This document shows, piece by piece, positions 1 through 8,814 of a stretch of 52,500 nucleotides of DNA (the first letter of the stretch is position 1; each line of letters opens with the position of its first letter). A model generated the notes under the pieces. The model saw nothing but the letters and a program-made list of their open reading frames with translations. It was not told the origin of the DNA and searched no databases. The translations under genes and the position numbers were made by a program. The DNA is taken from assembly GCA_963575745.1 (NCBI GenBank), contig CAUYUJ010017804.1, forward strand, positions 547,374 through 599,873, given 5' to 3'. The stretch comes from Prorocentrum cordatum (Eukaryota; Sar; Dinophyceae; Prorocentrales; Prorocentraceae).

Positions 1-16
1 GGAATATATATATATA

Positions 17-55
17 TGTTTATATATGTACATACACATATACATACATACATAC

Positions 56-119
<64 letters not shown>

Positions 120-125
120 TACATA
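17..125. repeat. TA-rich microsatellite at the left flank of the retroelement
   Basis: The stretch is almost pure TA dinucleotide with scattered TACATA/TATG variants. It ends exactly where the B2 repeat of the minus-strand retrotransposon begins at 126. Matching TA-rich sequence resumes at 7391 on the other side of that element, so the element appears to sit inside one original TA microsatellite. The open frame through it (Tyr/Ile repeats) is not a gene. Confidence 0.9.
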
Positions 126-356
126 GCTCTCGCCTGGCTAAACTTGGAGGAGGCCCCTGCGGAGAGAGCCCGAGAGGGCTAGAACAGCACCCAATCGCAC
201 GCGACGTTTTGATGCAACACGCATGCGTTAGTCCTCGGAGCTTACCCAACAATCAGAGCCCGCTGCCACTGCCCGCTCTCGCCCGGGCCCTTCGGCCGAG
301 CGGCGGCAGGCATCGTCAATCCAATCAGCTGGCGACGATCTCTCATCGCATGCCAA
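126..356 (-). repeat. B2 copy of the split direct repeat (3' terminus of element)
   Basis: This is a direct repeat of 444-676. The two align from GCTC (126 and 444) to CCAA (356 and 676) with small substitutions and a 2-nt length difference. I estimate high-80s percent identity by eye. The left edge at 126 is the outer end of the element and borders TA-microsatellite DNA. Confidence 0.88.
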
Positions 357-443
357 GGCGCGGTGGTCGGGGGCGCGGAGGCAGCGCTCGAGGCCCCCCC
401 TCTCCCCAACCTGTCTCTGCCGCCCCCCGAGAGCTCAAGGGCA
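357..443 (-). repeat. A2 copy of the split direct repeat
   Basis: Positions 381-443 match 7328-7390 without gaps and with only a handful of substitutions, including the shared end ...CTCAAGGGCA. Positions 357-380 are not clearly similar to 7304-7327, so either A is only about 63 bp or its inner part has diverged. A2 abuts B1 exactly at 443/444. Confidence 0.83.
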
Positions 444-676
444 GCTCCCGTCTGGCTAGACATGGACGGGGGGGCCCTGCGGAGAGAGCCCGAGAGGGCT
501 AGAACATAATCCAATCGCACGCGACGGCTTGATGCAACGCGTGCGGGTTAGTCCTCGGAGCTTACCCAACAATCGGAGCCTGCTGCCACTGCCCGCTCTC
601 GCCCGGGCCCTTCGGCCGAGCGGCGGCAGGCATCATCAATCAAATCAGCTGGCGACGATCTCTCATCGCATACCAA
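444..676 (-). repeat. B1 copy of the split direct repeat
   Basis: Second copy of the 126-356 repeat, in the same orientation. It is internal: A2 lies on its left and the element's coding region on its right. B1 and B2 flank A2 exactly as expected for split direct repeats. Confidence 0.85.
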
Positions 677-779
677 CCCCACCAGCCAATCGGGAGGGAG
701 GGCGGGCGACCGAAGCTTTTGCCATAGAAATCGGCGCGGACATCGCAGCCGCTGGGGCCGAGACAAGGTGGGGCGGGAG

Positions 780-1829
780 TCAACGCTGGCACTGGCGCTG
801 CAAATAGGCTCCTGCGAGCGGGGTCACGCAATATTTGACCCAGCCGCCTTTCTGGGGCGGCAGCACGACTGGCGGCGCTCTGGGCTCTAGCGACGGCGGC
901 GGCGGGGACTCCGCAACTGCTTGCACCACTGCATTAGCGATGTCCACGGCGCCTGCCTGGAGTTGCTCCGGCAACTCATCCAACAGCTCTACGGCGTTGC
1001 TGGCCGCCGCGGTAGCAGTCTTGTCCAGCACCGAGTCTACAATCTCGACTGGGGCCTCAGCTGCAGACGTCACCGCTGGGCCGACCGTCTCGGCGACCCG
1101 CGCCGACAGGTTGGCCCTAACGAGCGCGGTGTTCTCGACTGCAGTGGCAACGGCTCCGGCAACATCTTGCGCGCGTGTAGCCGCTGAGGTGACCGCGTCC
1201 GTTCCGCGGCGGCTGAGGCGATAGACGCTGGCCACGGAGCGGTCCGCCACGTGCCCTATCACGCCGAAGAAGATACTCGCAAGCAAGTCCACGACCCAAC
1301 CAGGCCGAAAGATGGAGATGATCGTGAAGAGGAAATGGCACGGCCACGTCAGAGACTTGAAATAGCGGCCGCCCAGTAGGCCCTCAACAAAGTCGCCCAG
1401 CCATAGCGTGCGCAACAGGGTCCACCACGACTCGGCCGACGCCCACCAGGATAGCACGAACCCGTAGCGGGCAGACTGACTGGTCTTGCTGAGACTGGTG
1501 GGCTTGGCCAAGCGATGGGGGGAAGCCACGACCATGGCCTCTCGCGGGCCCGCCGCGCCGTCCCCGTCAAGTAGCGGGCCCGAGCTCAGCGCCTCTGGCA
1601 CGATGGCACTCAGCCCCTCCAAGGCCTGCAGCACGCGCGCGTAGGCGCGCAGGACTTTGAGTGGATAAGATTGGCCCTGGCGCGAAGCCACTTGCTCAGC
1701 ACAAGCATGCTTCCCGTAAATGCTATCTTCCCTGCCGCTGCCTCGACCCTGCCCGCCGCCTCCAGCAAGTCGGTCGCCGAGAGACGTAGGCGAGCCGCCG
1801 AGGATTGTCGGAGCAGGGGGGCCCGACAT
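780..1829 (-). CDS. Unassigned hydrophobic ORF inside the YR retrotransposon (349 aa)
   Basis: An intact 349-aa frame with a true ATG (1829-1827) lies between the recombinase and the B1 repeat. Its first 107 nt overlap the end of the recombinase in another frame. Residues about 125-205 are Trp/Phe-rich and hydrophobic (for example FLFTIISIFRP and SIFFGVIGHVA) and could form one or two membrane segments. Residues about 205-310 are Ala/Val-rich with regular charges and look like long amphipathic helices. A Pro-rich stretch and a short C-terminus (VKYCVTPLAGAYL) follow. I do not recognise the family. It may be an accessory retrotransposon protein or, less likely, an unrelated gene captured in the element. 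High GC allows long spurious frames, but the hydrophobic pattern is unlike the Arg/Pro-rich artefacts nearby. Confidence 0.45.
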   Translation of the reverse strand: MSGPPAPTILGGSPTSLGDRLAGGGGQGRGSGREDSIYGKHACAEQVASRQGQSYPLKVLRAYARVLQALEGLSAIVPEALSSGPLLDGDGAAGPREAMVVASPHRLAKPTSLSKTSQSARYGFVLSWWASAESWWTLLRTLWLGDFVEGLLGGRYFKSLTWPCHFLFTIISIFRPGWVVDLLASIFFGVIGHVADRSVASVYRLSRRGTDAVTSAATRAQDVAGAVATAVENTALVRANLSARVAETVGPAVTSAAEAPVEIVDSVLDKTATAAASNAVELLDELPEQLQAGAVDIANAVVQAVAESPPPPSLEPRAPPVVLPPQKGGWVKYCVTPLAGAYLQRQCQR

Positions 1830-2400
1830 CCAGGCAGCTGAACTCCGCCCGGATGGTGGCTAAAACGTTGGCAAGTCGTGCCTCGAGATCGAACAATGCC
1901 GCGGCAGCGTTGGCCCCCTGGATGTAGTGTGCTAGCGAACGCTCAGACGCCCACCTCCCATGAAACTTTACCCAAGCAGTATTTCTAGTGCGCATCGCGT
2001 GAACAGCTCAGTCGCTCCTCCCGCCCTGAGACCCGCTAGAGTGAACTGTGGGATCCCCAGTGTCTGGCGGAGGCCCGTGTAGCCCGAGAAGAAGACCGCG
2101 CCCCCGGGCCCCGCTCGAAACATCCACCACCTCAGCCAGGCCACCGTGGAGGGCCGCGTCAATAGCACTGTCTATCTTTTCCCAAGAAGGCATTTTTTCA
2201 GACTCTCAATGACAAGAACTGCCTGGTCAGGGGCATGGCGGCGATGGAAGCGGACGTGCACGCCTTTCAAATTCGCCCCCTCGCCAGGCCTCCGCAACCC
2301 ATCCATGGCCACACGCACAAAGATGCTGCACTCCAGCAGCGCTAGGCAGGGCCGATGAGAGAGGGGCAACGCCTTGGCGAGTGCCCATCGCCGCAGCGTG
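1723..2400 (-). pseudogene. Tyrosine recombinase domain (C-terminal catalytic part), frameshifted
   Basis: Three catalytic boxes appear in order on the minus strand. The first arginine is in a GLRRPGEGANLK segment near 2277-2295, matching the (L)LRPGE box of DIRS/Crypton-type recombinases. TLAGLRAGGATELF near 2004-2040 corresponds to the HxxR box. FHGRWASERSLAHYIQ at 1965-1918 carries the second H/R-W element and the tyrosine nucleophile (codon 1926-1924). The first box is in the long minus frame ending at 2172, the second in a frame ending at 1968 and the third in a frame starting near 1995, so at least two frameshifts break it. The role inferred from the family is integration of circular cDNA. 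Confidence 0.8.
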
Positions 2401-2583
2401 CGCTGGATCTCTCTCGGGATGGGCGTTCTGGTCTGGGGGTCCTCGCCGAACGCCCAGGATCGCACTGAGTCCCAGGCTCCGCCGAGTTGCCCTCTCAGTT
2501 CTGGTCGCCGCTGCTGCGCCGCCAGCGCTGCGCGCCTGGCCTCTCCGATCGGCCGTCGTTCGTCAAACAGAAACTGCACAGAC

Positions 2584-3560
2584 TCAATCAGTCGCTTGAC
2601 CGCTCGCCCATTGGTGGCTCCTGGAGCCAGCGGTCCAGGCTGCCCCAGCCGTGCCCGCGGCCGTAGGCGGACAACGCCCCCGCCGCCTTCGCCAGCCTGG
2701 TCGCATGGGCCTCCCCGTGCAGCGAGACCTGCAGGTCCCGCCGCCGGGGGCGGCTGCCTCCGGGGCCTTCGCCGGGGAAGCCCAGCGTGCTGTCGGAGAT
2801 AGCGGACGCCCCGGGGCCCCACTTGCATCGGCGCGCTGTGAAGCCCACGCTCCGCGGCTGCCAGTGCGGACGTGAGAGCCTCGGCGAACTCGGGCGTGTA
2901 GGACGCCGCCAGCGCAGCGCGCTTTGCCGGCGACCGTCGAGCTTGACCTCCCCTTCCAGGTGCACGTGCCTGCGCTTGCCCTGGCAGCGCCGCCCCAGCC
3001 GATGCAGCTCGGGGGAATTGCCCAGCAAGTACGTGCTCTTCTTGCGCCGCGCACCTGGGCCGTCTGGCGGCCCGAGCCCGAGGGGGCACATGTCGCACTC
3101 GACGAGGTAGACGCCCTTGCGGGCCATGAACCGCTGCATGGCCGGCCGTCGAAACAACCAGGACCTGCGGGGTTTCTCCACCACCCAAAGTCCGCCTTCC
3201 TCTCCCAGCGCCGTGCAGCCCGCCGCAGTCGCGCAGCCGAGGCTGTTGCCCTGGCGCTCTGCTGGCCGGGAGCCGTCGCCTTGAGGTCGAGCGCCCGTCC
3301 GCGTGCCCGGCCCGCAGTTCTGGTAGAGCAGCCCGAATGACGCGTACGGTGTCGCCCAAACACCGACCCGCACCCCATGGGCGTGGATCCGCGCCAGCTC
3401 CCGCCTCACGTTCGCCGCCTGCAGCAGGTCGTGGCCCGGCCTGTCGCCCGCGGGCGGCAGCAGCCCGGGCGCGCGTCACAGCGCCGCTGCCGGCGAAATA
3501 CTCGCGCTTGGTCCAGCGGCCCGCCCGTCCTCTCGGCACGGCCCAAGGAAGCGGCCCCTG
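2584..3560 (-). pseudogene. Methyltransferase-like domain of the YR retrotransposon
   Basis: Between RNase H and the recombinase the minus strand encodes a conserved-looking block, readable chiefly in the frame ending at 2588. It contains an EYFAGSG-like glycine-loop segment near 3500 (another frame), then GVWATPYASFGLLYQNCGPG, NSLGCATAAGC, a VEKPRRSWLF segment (position of the usual ENP/EKP box) and a cluster LVECDMCPLGLG, STYLLGNSPEL and CQGKRRHVHLEGEV. The order fits the methyltransferase-like domain that DIRS elements carry between RNase H and YR. The catalytic PC/DPPY-type motif is not clearly intact, so activity is doubtful. The family assignment rests on order and pattern, not on a database match. 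Confidence 0.6.
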
Positions 3561-3699
3561 CCTCGAGGGGCCTCTTGCGGCCGGCTCTGCCGGGCACGCG
3601 TGGGTCTGCGCCTCGTCTGCCACAGCCTCTGGCCGCCGCCCGGGCTGCTGCCGCGCTAGCGGCGCTGGCGCCGGCCTGGATCCAAGCCGGCGGTGGCCC

Positions 3700-4300
3700 G
3701 GGCTCAAGCAGCGGCCGACGCGTGGCAACGGGAGCTCAGCAGGTAGGGCATCATCGATCGGAGTATACCATTCAGCTTGAACGAAGACGAGCGCCCTTTC
3801 CCAAAAGCGCCAGCACACACACACACGACTGTCCACCCCGCACACAAACGCAGTCCCTGCGCTCGCCCGACCCCTCGAAGACGCGCGCCCCACTTGTCCC
3901 AAGACGCCGCACCTCGAGTCGCCGACCTGGCTCGAAGAGCCCATCTTGGAGCCCCTCAAAACCTTCTGGATGCCTTGTAAGCCTCGACGTCTCATCTCGC
4001 CTTTCAGGGTCCTCATCTCTTCCACGTTGATGTGGCTGTGCTTTGCGAACCTCCCTCCCCGCTCGACCTTCCAGCTGAAGCTGGCGAAAGCCTCGTTGAC
4101 GTCGCCGACGGGGCGGCGCATCCTAGCGGGGGCCAGCGCCTTGTCTATCTCGTTCCAGTCGAGCCTCACGCGTTCCCCTCTATGAGCCCAATCCTGAAGG
4201 GCGCCCTGGAGACCTTCCTGGGGACCGTAGCAGAGCAGGACCCATACGAGCCCTCGGTCGCGTCGCTCGCCGAGATCACGATGCCCACGGGCCGCCGAAC
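3700..4300 (-). pseudogene. RNase H domain of the YR retrotransposon
   Basis: The first catalytic block is an ISASDAT...GSYGSCSA segment near 4240-4285, in the frame that also holds the RT. A frame change near 4166-4185 leads to VRLDW...KHSHINVEEMRTLKGEMRRR (HIN at 4034-4026). The HIN(v/l)xE block is characteristic of DIRS-type RNase H. VGDSRCGVLGQVGRASSRG near 3900 matches the DSxVxxGxxxKGRSSS block that follows. An EWYTPIDDAL segment near 3760 corresponds to the NPADxPSR end. Most catalytic acidic residues are still visible despite frame changes. Confidence 0.75.
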
Positions 4301-5540
4301 GCGGGCCACGCTCATCGAGAGGAGGGCGGGCGCGGCGAACAGCTCGCCACGGATATCTGCAGGAATATCCACCAAATCTCGCTCATTCTTTAAGCTCTCC
4401 AACCAAGAGAAAGAACGATGGAAACAACTAAACAACTCACGACGATGACTGAACGGGTGAGCATAATTGGCCAGAAGCATACGGAACATCTCCTTTGGTA
4501 TCCTCTTGCTTTCCAAAATGTCAAGCGTCAACGAGGCGAAGATTCGCCTCTTGAAAAGCGGGCTGCCGACCTCCCCCGGCCGGCCCCTCACCTCGGCGCC
4601 CCACGCGACGAAGCTGGGCTGCTCCACGACGTGCTTCTTCACCGAGCGGGGCAGCCCACCAGCCTCCCAGGCCCGCTTGGCCCACTCGTTGATCTCGCCG
4701 TCGCGGAGCCGCTTGCCCCGCTCGCTGTCTGAGAACACCTGAACCGCCAAGTGATCGTCGAGGTAGTTGCCCTCCCACGTCCTGCCCACTGGCACGGTGA
4801 GCTGAGCAGTCAGCGACTCGGCCGGGGACATGCACCCGCCCTTCCTGAGGATGATCACGTTCGTCTCCTGGCAGATGTCACACGAGTTGGCGTCGCCCAT
4901 GCCCCAGGCGGCCAAGCCGCGGCCCCCCCGCTACGTTCCGCGCCCCCGTGCTCTGAGGTCTCTTCACCCGATAGAAGTAGGTCTTCAGGTCGTAAACGGG
5001 GCCCCTGACGTGCGCGGACGGAGAGTTCAGAGTTCAGCCGCAGCAGCTTCAACTGCTCGCCCGACGGCAGCTGCAGTCATGCCGGGCGCTCCTCAGTCGC
5101 GTTCTGAGGGCGTCGATCCTGAATCAGACGGTCCCAGGCCTCGCTGTGCTCGGCCGAACCATCCAGACGCCACAGGGCGCCCAGACCTGTCACGGGGCAC
5201 CTCGGAGGCCAGGGCGAGGGCCCCCATCCCGCGGTCGAGCAGGTTTTCGGCCAGGACCAGCTCGTCCCCCTCCGAGATGCGGCGGCGCCGTCGCGGCAGA
5301 GGCGAGTGCCAAACCTCGGGGGCCAGGCAGCGATCAATGTAGCCGACGTACTCGTCGAGCCGCTTGCCCGCGAGGTGGTCGGCCGGGTCGCAGCCGGGCC
5401 CTGGGTCCTTCAACTTCGCGCGATCGGGCTGGACCTCCAACGCGCGTGCCAGTGCGTCTGCGGACAGCTGACCAACTTGCAGATCCCACCCGGGCTCGGC
5501 ATCTGGGCGAGGGCGTCGCTCGCGCGACTCCCCCGGGAAA
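4300..5540 (-). pseudogene. Reverse transcriptase of the YR retrotransposon, multiple frames
   Basis: RT motifs appear in the expected order on the minus strand. A DRLIQDRRPQNATE segment (conserved RxIxDxRxxN entry block) lies near 5120-5095. A YDLKTYFYRVKRPQS segment (motif A, DL..YFY) is near 4990-4960 in another frame. MGDANSCDICQ (motif B region) begins near 4900, and the catalytic motif C reads NYLDDHLAV with YLDD at 4765-4754. The thumb-like block GGLPRSVKKHVVEQPSFVAWGAEV follows at about 4660-4580. The upstream part (about 5130-5540) is the RT N-terminal extension. At least two frameshifts separate the motifs, so the copy is not translatable as one protein. Confidence 0.78.
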
Positions 5541-7250
5541 GAATTTAATTCTGAAGCCAGCTTCTGTGGCCTCGCCAATCCTCGCGTCGGCTGGGCGTCA
5601 CGCCCCGCCGCGCGGCAGAACTCGAACACATCCTGGAAGAGGTTCTCCGCCACCACCCGCCGCGTAGAAGACCAGTGGGGGCGGGGGTAGGGCGCCGCCG
5701 CCTTCGGGGGGCCACACTCCCAGTAGGAGAAGACGGAGACGAGCGCGTCCGTGAGATGACGAGCCCTCTCAGCCAGCCGCAACTGCTTCCGACCAAGGGG
5801 GTCCGCCTGCCCCCGGGCCGCGCGCGCCGCCACGTCCACGAAGGGCAACGGCATGGGGAAGAGCCTCTCAGGATCCGACGAGCTGGGCAACCCGCTGCCC
5901 ATGTTAGATTCGCACTGCGGTGTCGCATTGCGGTGCCAATGCCATACCCCCCCCCCCCCCCCCCAAGCGGCGCGCCCATGAGGGGCCGGCCGCAACGCCA
6001 GAAGCCCCATCGCCCCAGGGGCGCGCCACCTCGAGAAGGAGACGGCGTCAGGCCGCCTCCTTCTTCGGCTTCTTCTTCTTCTTGTTGCCGGCCTTGGTGC
6101 CCGGCGCGCGGGCCCCTGCTCCTGCATCGGCTCCCTGGCCGTTGTCCGACTCCTCGGGGCTCGCCACGACGCCAACCCTCTGCTTGATCTTCGACTCGAG
6201 GGCCTCCAGCTCCGCGATGTAGGCGGCCACCGCCTCCGTCTCGAACCCGTCGCCCGCGAAGCCGCGACGGCTGCGGGGGTCGACCAGGCCCGAGAGCGGC
6301 CAGGCAGCCTTCCACGAGCCCTGGTTGATGGCCACCTGCTCGAGCGCCTTCATGATCTGCACCAGCTGGCCGCGTGCCTCGTCGAACCGCTCCTGATCCA
6401 TGAGCTCCAGCACGGCCGCCAGCATCGCGTACGTCTTCTTCAGATCGTAGAGCTTGCTCCACGAGATGTGCCTTTTGCCGTGGTCGAAGCACGTCCACGT
6501 CATTCCGTGCTGCACCCCGAAGGCCTGCATCACCTCGCTCCTGAAGGCCTTCGCGGCGCGGAGCGGGTGCCTGCCTATTCTCTGGCGGAGGCGCCGCATG
6601 CCCCGCGCCGCCTTGCCTGCTTTGCCTACGCTGCCTAGGCCTCCGACCGTCTCGTCCTCGTCCCCCGACGAACTGGCACGCTTGCCCGTCTCGAGCCTCT
6701 CGAGCACCTCCAACTGGAGCAAACTCTGCAGCCCGTTCGCGTCGAGGTTGGCCGCCGCCTCGGCCGCGCCCGGGGGCGCCGGCCCGACTGGGCCGCTGCT
6801 GCTCGCCCCCGCCTGCGCGGCCCTGGGCGGCGCATCCTCCTCGTCGCTGCTGGGGAGCTGGCGCCGCCGCTCGCTGCGCGCTGCCGCTCCTCCTTTGGCC
6901 GTTCCCCCGCGGACTGGGCGAGCCTCCGGCTCGGCCTCCGAGTCGGACGAGCTGTCGTCCTCGCCGGGGGGTCGGACCTGCGGAGCCGCCGCGCAGCCCG
7001 TGCCACGAGCTGCTCCAGCCCTGGCAAGCCGGCGCCCGCACCTGGCCCGCGGGCCCCCTGAGTCGACGCTGCAGCACGATCACGAAGCCGACCTGCGCCT
7101 CGCCGCCACTGCGGTCTCTCACGGCTGCTTGGTACGCCGCGCCACCCACCGCTCGCGCAGCGGGCGCGGGAACTGCCGGCGACGCGCGCTGGTCGTGGCA
7201 TCGACCGCGTAGCCTCCCACGTTGACGCCCTGCTGTCTGCCAGCAGCGCC
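5540..7250 (-). pseudogene. Gag-like and linker region of the YR retrotransposon
   Basis: The best-preserved part is the minus frame 6757-6048. It has a Ser/Glu-rich acidic linker, a helical segment (LLQLEVLERLETGKRASSS), a core with WSKLYDLKKTYAMLAAVLEL, then ALEQVAINQGSWKAAWPLSG and LVDPRSRRGFAGDGFETEAV, and a Lys-rich tail. In dinoflagellate YR elements this block (GSWxxAWxLxxLxDPxxxxxFxG) precedes RT, and I take it as the structural Gag-like protein. Upstream, about 6760-7250, acidic/Ser and LQRR-like segments continue in shifting frames. Positions 5543-5935 hold the region linking Gag to RT. The assignment rests on position and my memory of the family. Confidence 0.6.
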
Positions 7251-7303
7251 ACCCAGTATGCGCGCGTAGGGCAGGCCGCCTGGGGCCCAGGCCACGGCAC
7301 CTG

Positions 7304-7390
7304 CACCCGCGCCGCTGTCGAGCCACAGCAGCGCTTGAGGCCCCCCCTTTTCCCAACCTGTCTCTGCCGCCACCCGAGAGCTCAAGGGCA
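7304..7390 (-). repeat. A1 terminal repeat (5' terminus of element)
   Basis: Positions 7328-7390 match 381-443 gaplessly at offset 6947. The match stops at 7390, where TA-rich flank (TACATATATATGTATG) starts. This defines the 5' end of the minus-strand element. Confidence 0.83.
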
Positions 7391-7906
7391 TACATATATA
7401 TGTATGTATTCCAGGGCCAGCACCATGTGCTTCATGCGTATCACTTCTCTCAGGCACCACCTCAGTAACTGTAAGTGTACCAGCTTCAGGCATGCCTCCA
7501 CCCATCTCGGCATTTACGATCGGTAAAGAAAACTGCTTGCCCAACATCAGAAGTCGCATCAGGTGCAGTACCACTGCCAGCACCAGTGACCAATCGCTGA
7601 ATGCATCCCCGCCAGCATCAGCAATCATCAGTAGAGCACCATCTCTGCCAGTCTGCCCAGCAGCAATAATCGCAGCATGAGTGCCATCTCTGTCAGCACC
7701 AGCGCCAGCACCAGTACTCAACTGTTGAGTGCCGTGGCGCTGCCCAGCATCAGTAATCACAATCGGTAGTGCACTGCGTCTGCCGCCGTCCGCAATCACA
7801 TCGCGAGCGCCAGCTGCCCGAATGTCGGCGGGTCTGTCCGGGCAGAAGACTTGAGCCATCTCAATGGCGTGCCTCCCCTCATCTCGTCGTGATCGCGCGC
7901 TTGACA
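7391..7906. other. No gene seen; TA-rich flank and CAG/CCAGCA-like degenerate repeats
   Basis: After the TA-rich flank (7391-7410) the plus strand is a loose repetition of CCAGCATCAGCAATC / CCATCTCTGTCAG / CAGCACCAGCGCCAGCACC segments at about 7480-7830. Read on the minus strand it gives a degenerate Gly/Ala/Asp repeat (ADAG.., GAGAGAD). The frame runs into the retrotransposon, so I regard it as a degenerate minisatellite rather than a gene. Confidence 0.5.
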
Positions 7907-8813
7907 TCAGCTCGCCCCCATCATCCAACTTCCTTCACTCTGTCTGCTCACTCCCCGGGTCAATTCCTGAAGTTGGCCTCGCAGATTCCGCCGAAGTCGG
8001 TGATCTCGCGTGCTCAGCTCCTGGGCCCACATTGACTGCTGCCTCTCCATGCACCCCGGCGGCGCGGGGGCATGCGAGCGGGGGAACTCCGGCCGCTTCG
8101 GGGCAGCGACGATCAGCGCTCGATGAGGGGCCAGGCGCATCACCGCATTCAGCTTGCACACATCGCTGTCGAAGGCATTCTCAATGGCCATCGCTTGAAA
8201 CTCCAGCTCCAGCTCCTCGACCCCGCGCCTCTGCGCCTTCTGGTCGACCTCCTCGAGCACCTTTTTACTTGCCCCGCCCGCGCCCGCGTCCTTCAAGTCT
8301 CGGACTAGGGCGCGCGCTTTGTGAGGTGCAGGTGAAACGGGCATATCTTGGGATTCTGCGACCTCCGCGTACTTCGCGCGCCCCTGTTCCAAGGCCAGAA
8401 TCAGAGGGGCTGCCTTCCTGCGCCTGAACGCGCCCATCGCCGCCGGCTTGCTTTGTCTAATGTGTTGCGTGTATTTGGCGATCTGCTTCGTCTGATTCAG
8501 CGCGCGTTTCACCGTCGGGCCCCGGGTGGCGTTGATGCCGCGTCCACGTTTGGCCCCTGCGGCTCTTGAGCTCCTGGGCCTCCTCGCCGACGGCCCTCGG
8601 CCTTGGGCTCCGCCGTCGCCTACGGGGTCGCGTCGGCCAGTCGGCTCGCGGCGCAGGTCGATGTCGCGGGCAATCGACAACGGGGGGCGCTGACAATCGC
8701 GTCTCTGGAGCTGGGCCAGCGTCTGCAAGGGCTCGCCGCGGCCCAGCGGGCGCGTTGGGTCGGGGGGCTGGTGGGCTGGGGCGGGCGACCTATAGGCGTC
8801 ACGGTCGCACCTT
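7907..8813 (-). CDS. Unidentified protein, probably a terminal exon
   Basis: The minus frame is open from about 8813 to a stop at 7907, giving about 300 aa of non-repetitive, Lys/Arg- and Glu-rich, mostly helical sequence. Examples are a TVKRALNQTKQIAKYTQHIR segment, then KVLEEVDQKAQRRGVEELEL and FQAMAIENAFDSDVCKLNAV. No in-frame ATG lies near the 5' end. An in-frame stop just upstream is followed by a possible acceptor (CACTGAAG|GTGC), and dinoflagellate acceptors commonly read AG|G. I therefore suggest an intron boundary at about 8813. I do not recognise a domain. Composition is more protein-like than the Arg/Pro-rich shadows nearby. Confidence 0.4.
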
Positions 8814-8814
8814 C

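Larger units (their letters stand above)
126..7390 (-). mobile_element. Tyrosine-recombinase retrotransposon with split direct repeats (DIRS order, PAT/Ngaro-like)
   Basis: Read on the minus strand, the element runs A1 (7390-7304), Gag-like, RT, RNase H, methyltransferase-like domain, tyrosine recombinase, an extra ORF, B1 (676-444), A2 (443-357), B2 (356-126). The A1-ORFs-B1-A2-B2 order is the split-direct-repeat design of PAT/Ngaro-type YR retroelements. These integrate a circular cDNA with a tyrosine recombinase instead of a DDE integrase. The outer ends abut TA-rich DNA on both sides and no target duplication is evident beyond that simple sequence. Domains are spread over several frames, so this copy is decayed. 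The sequence shows repeats and motifs; the element class is inferred from them. Confidence 0.82.
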
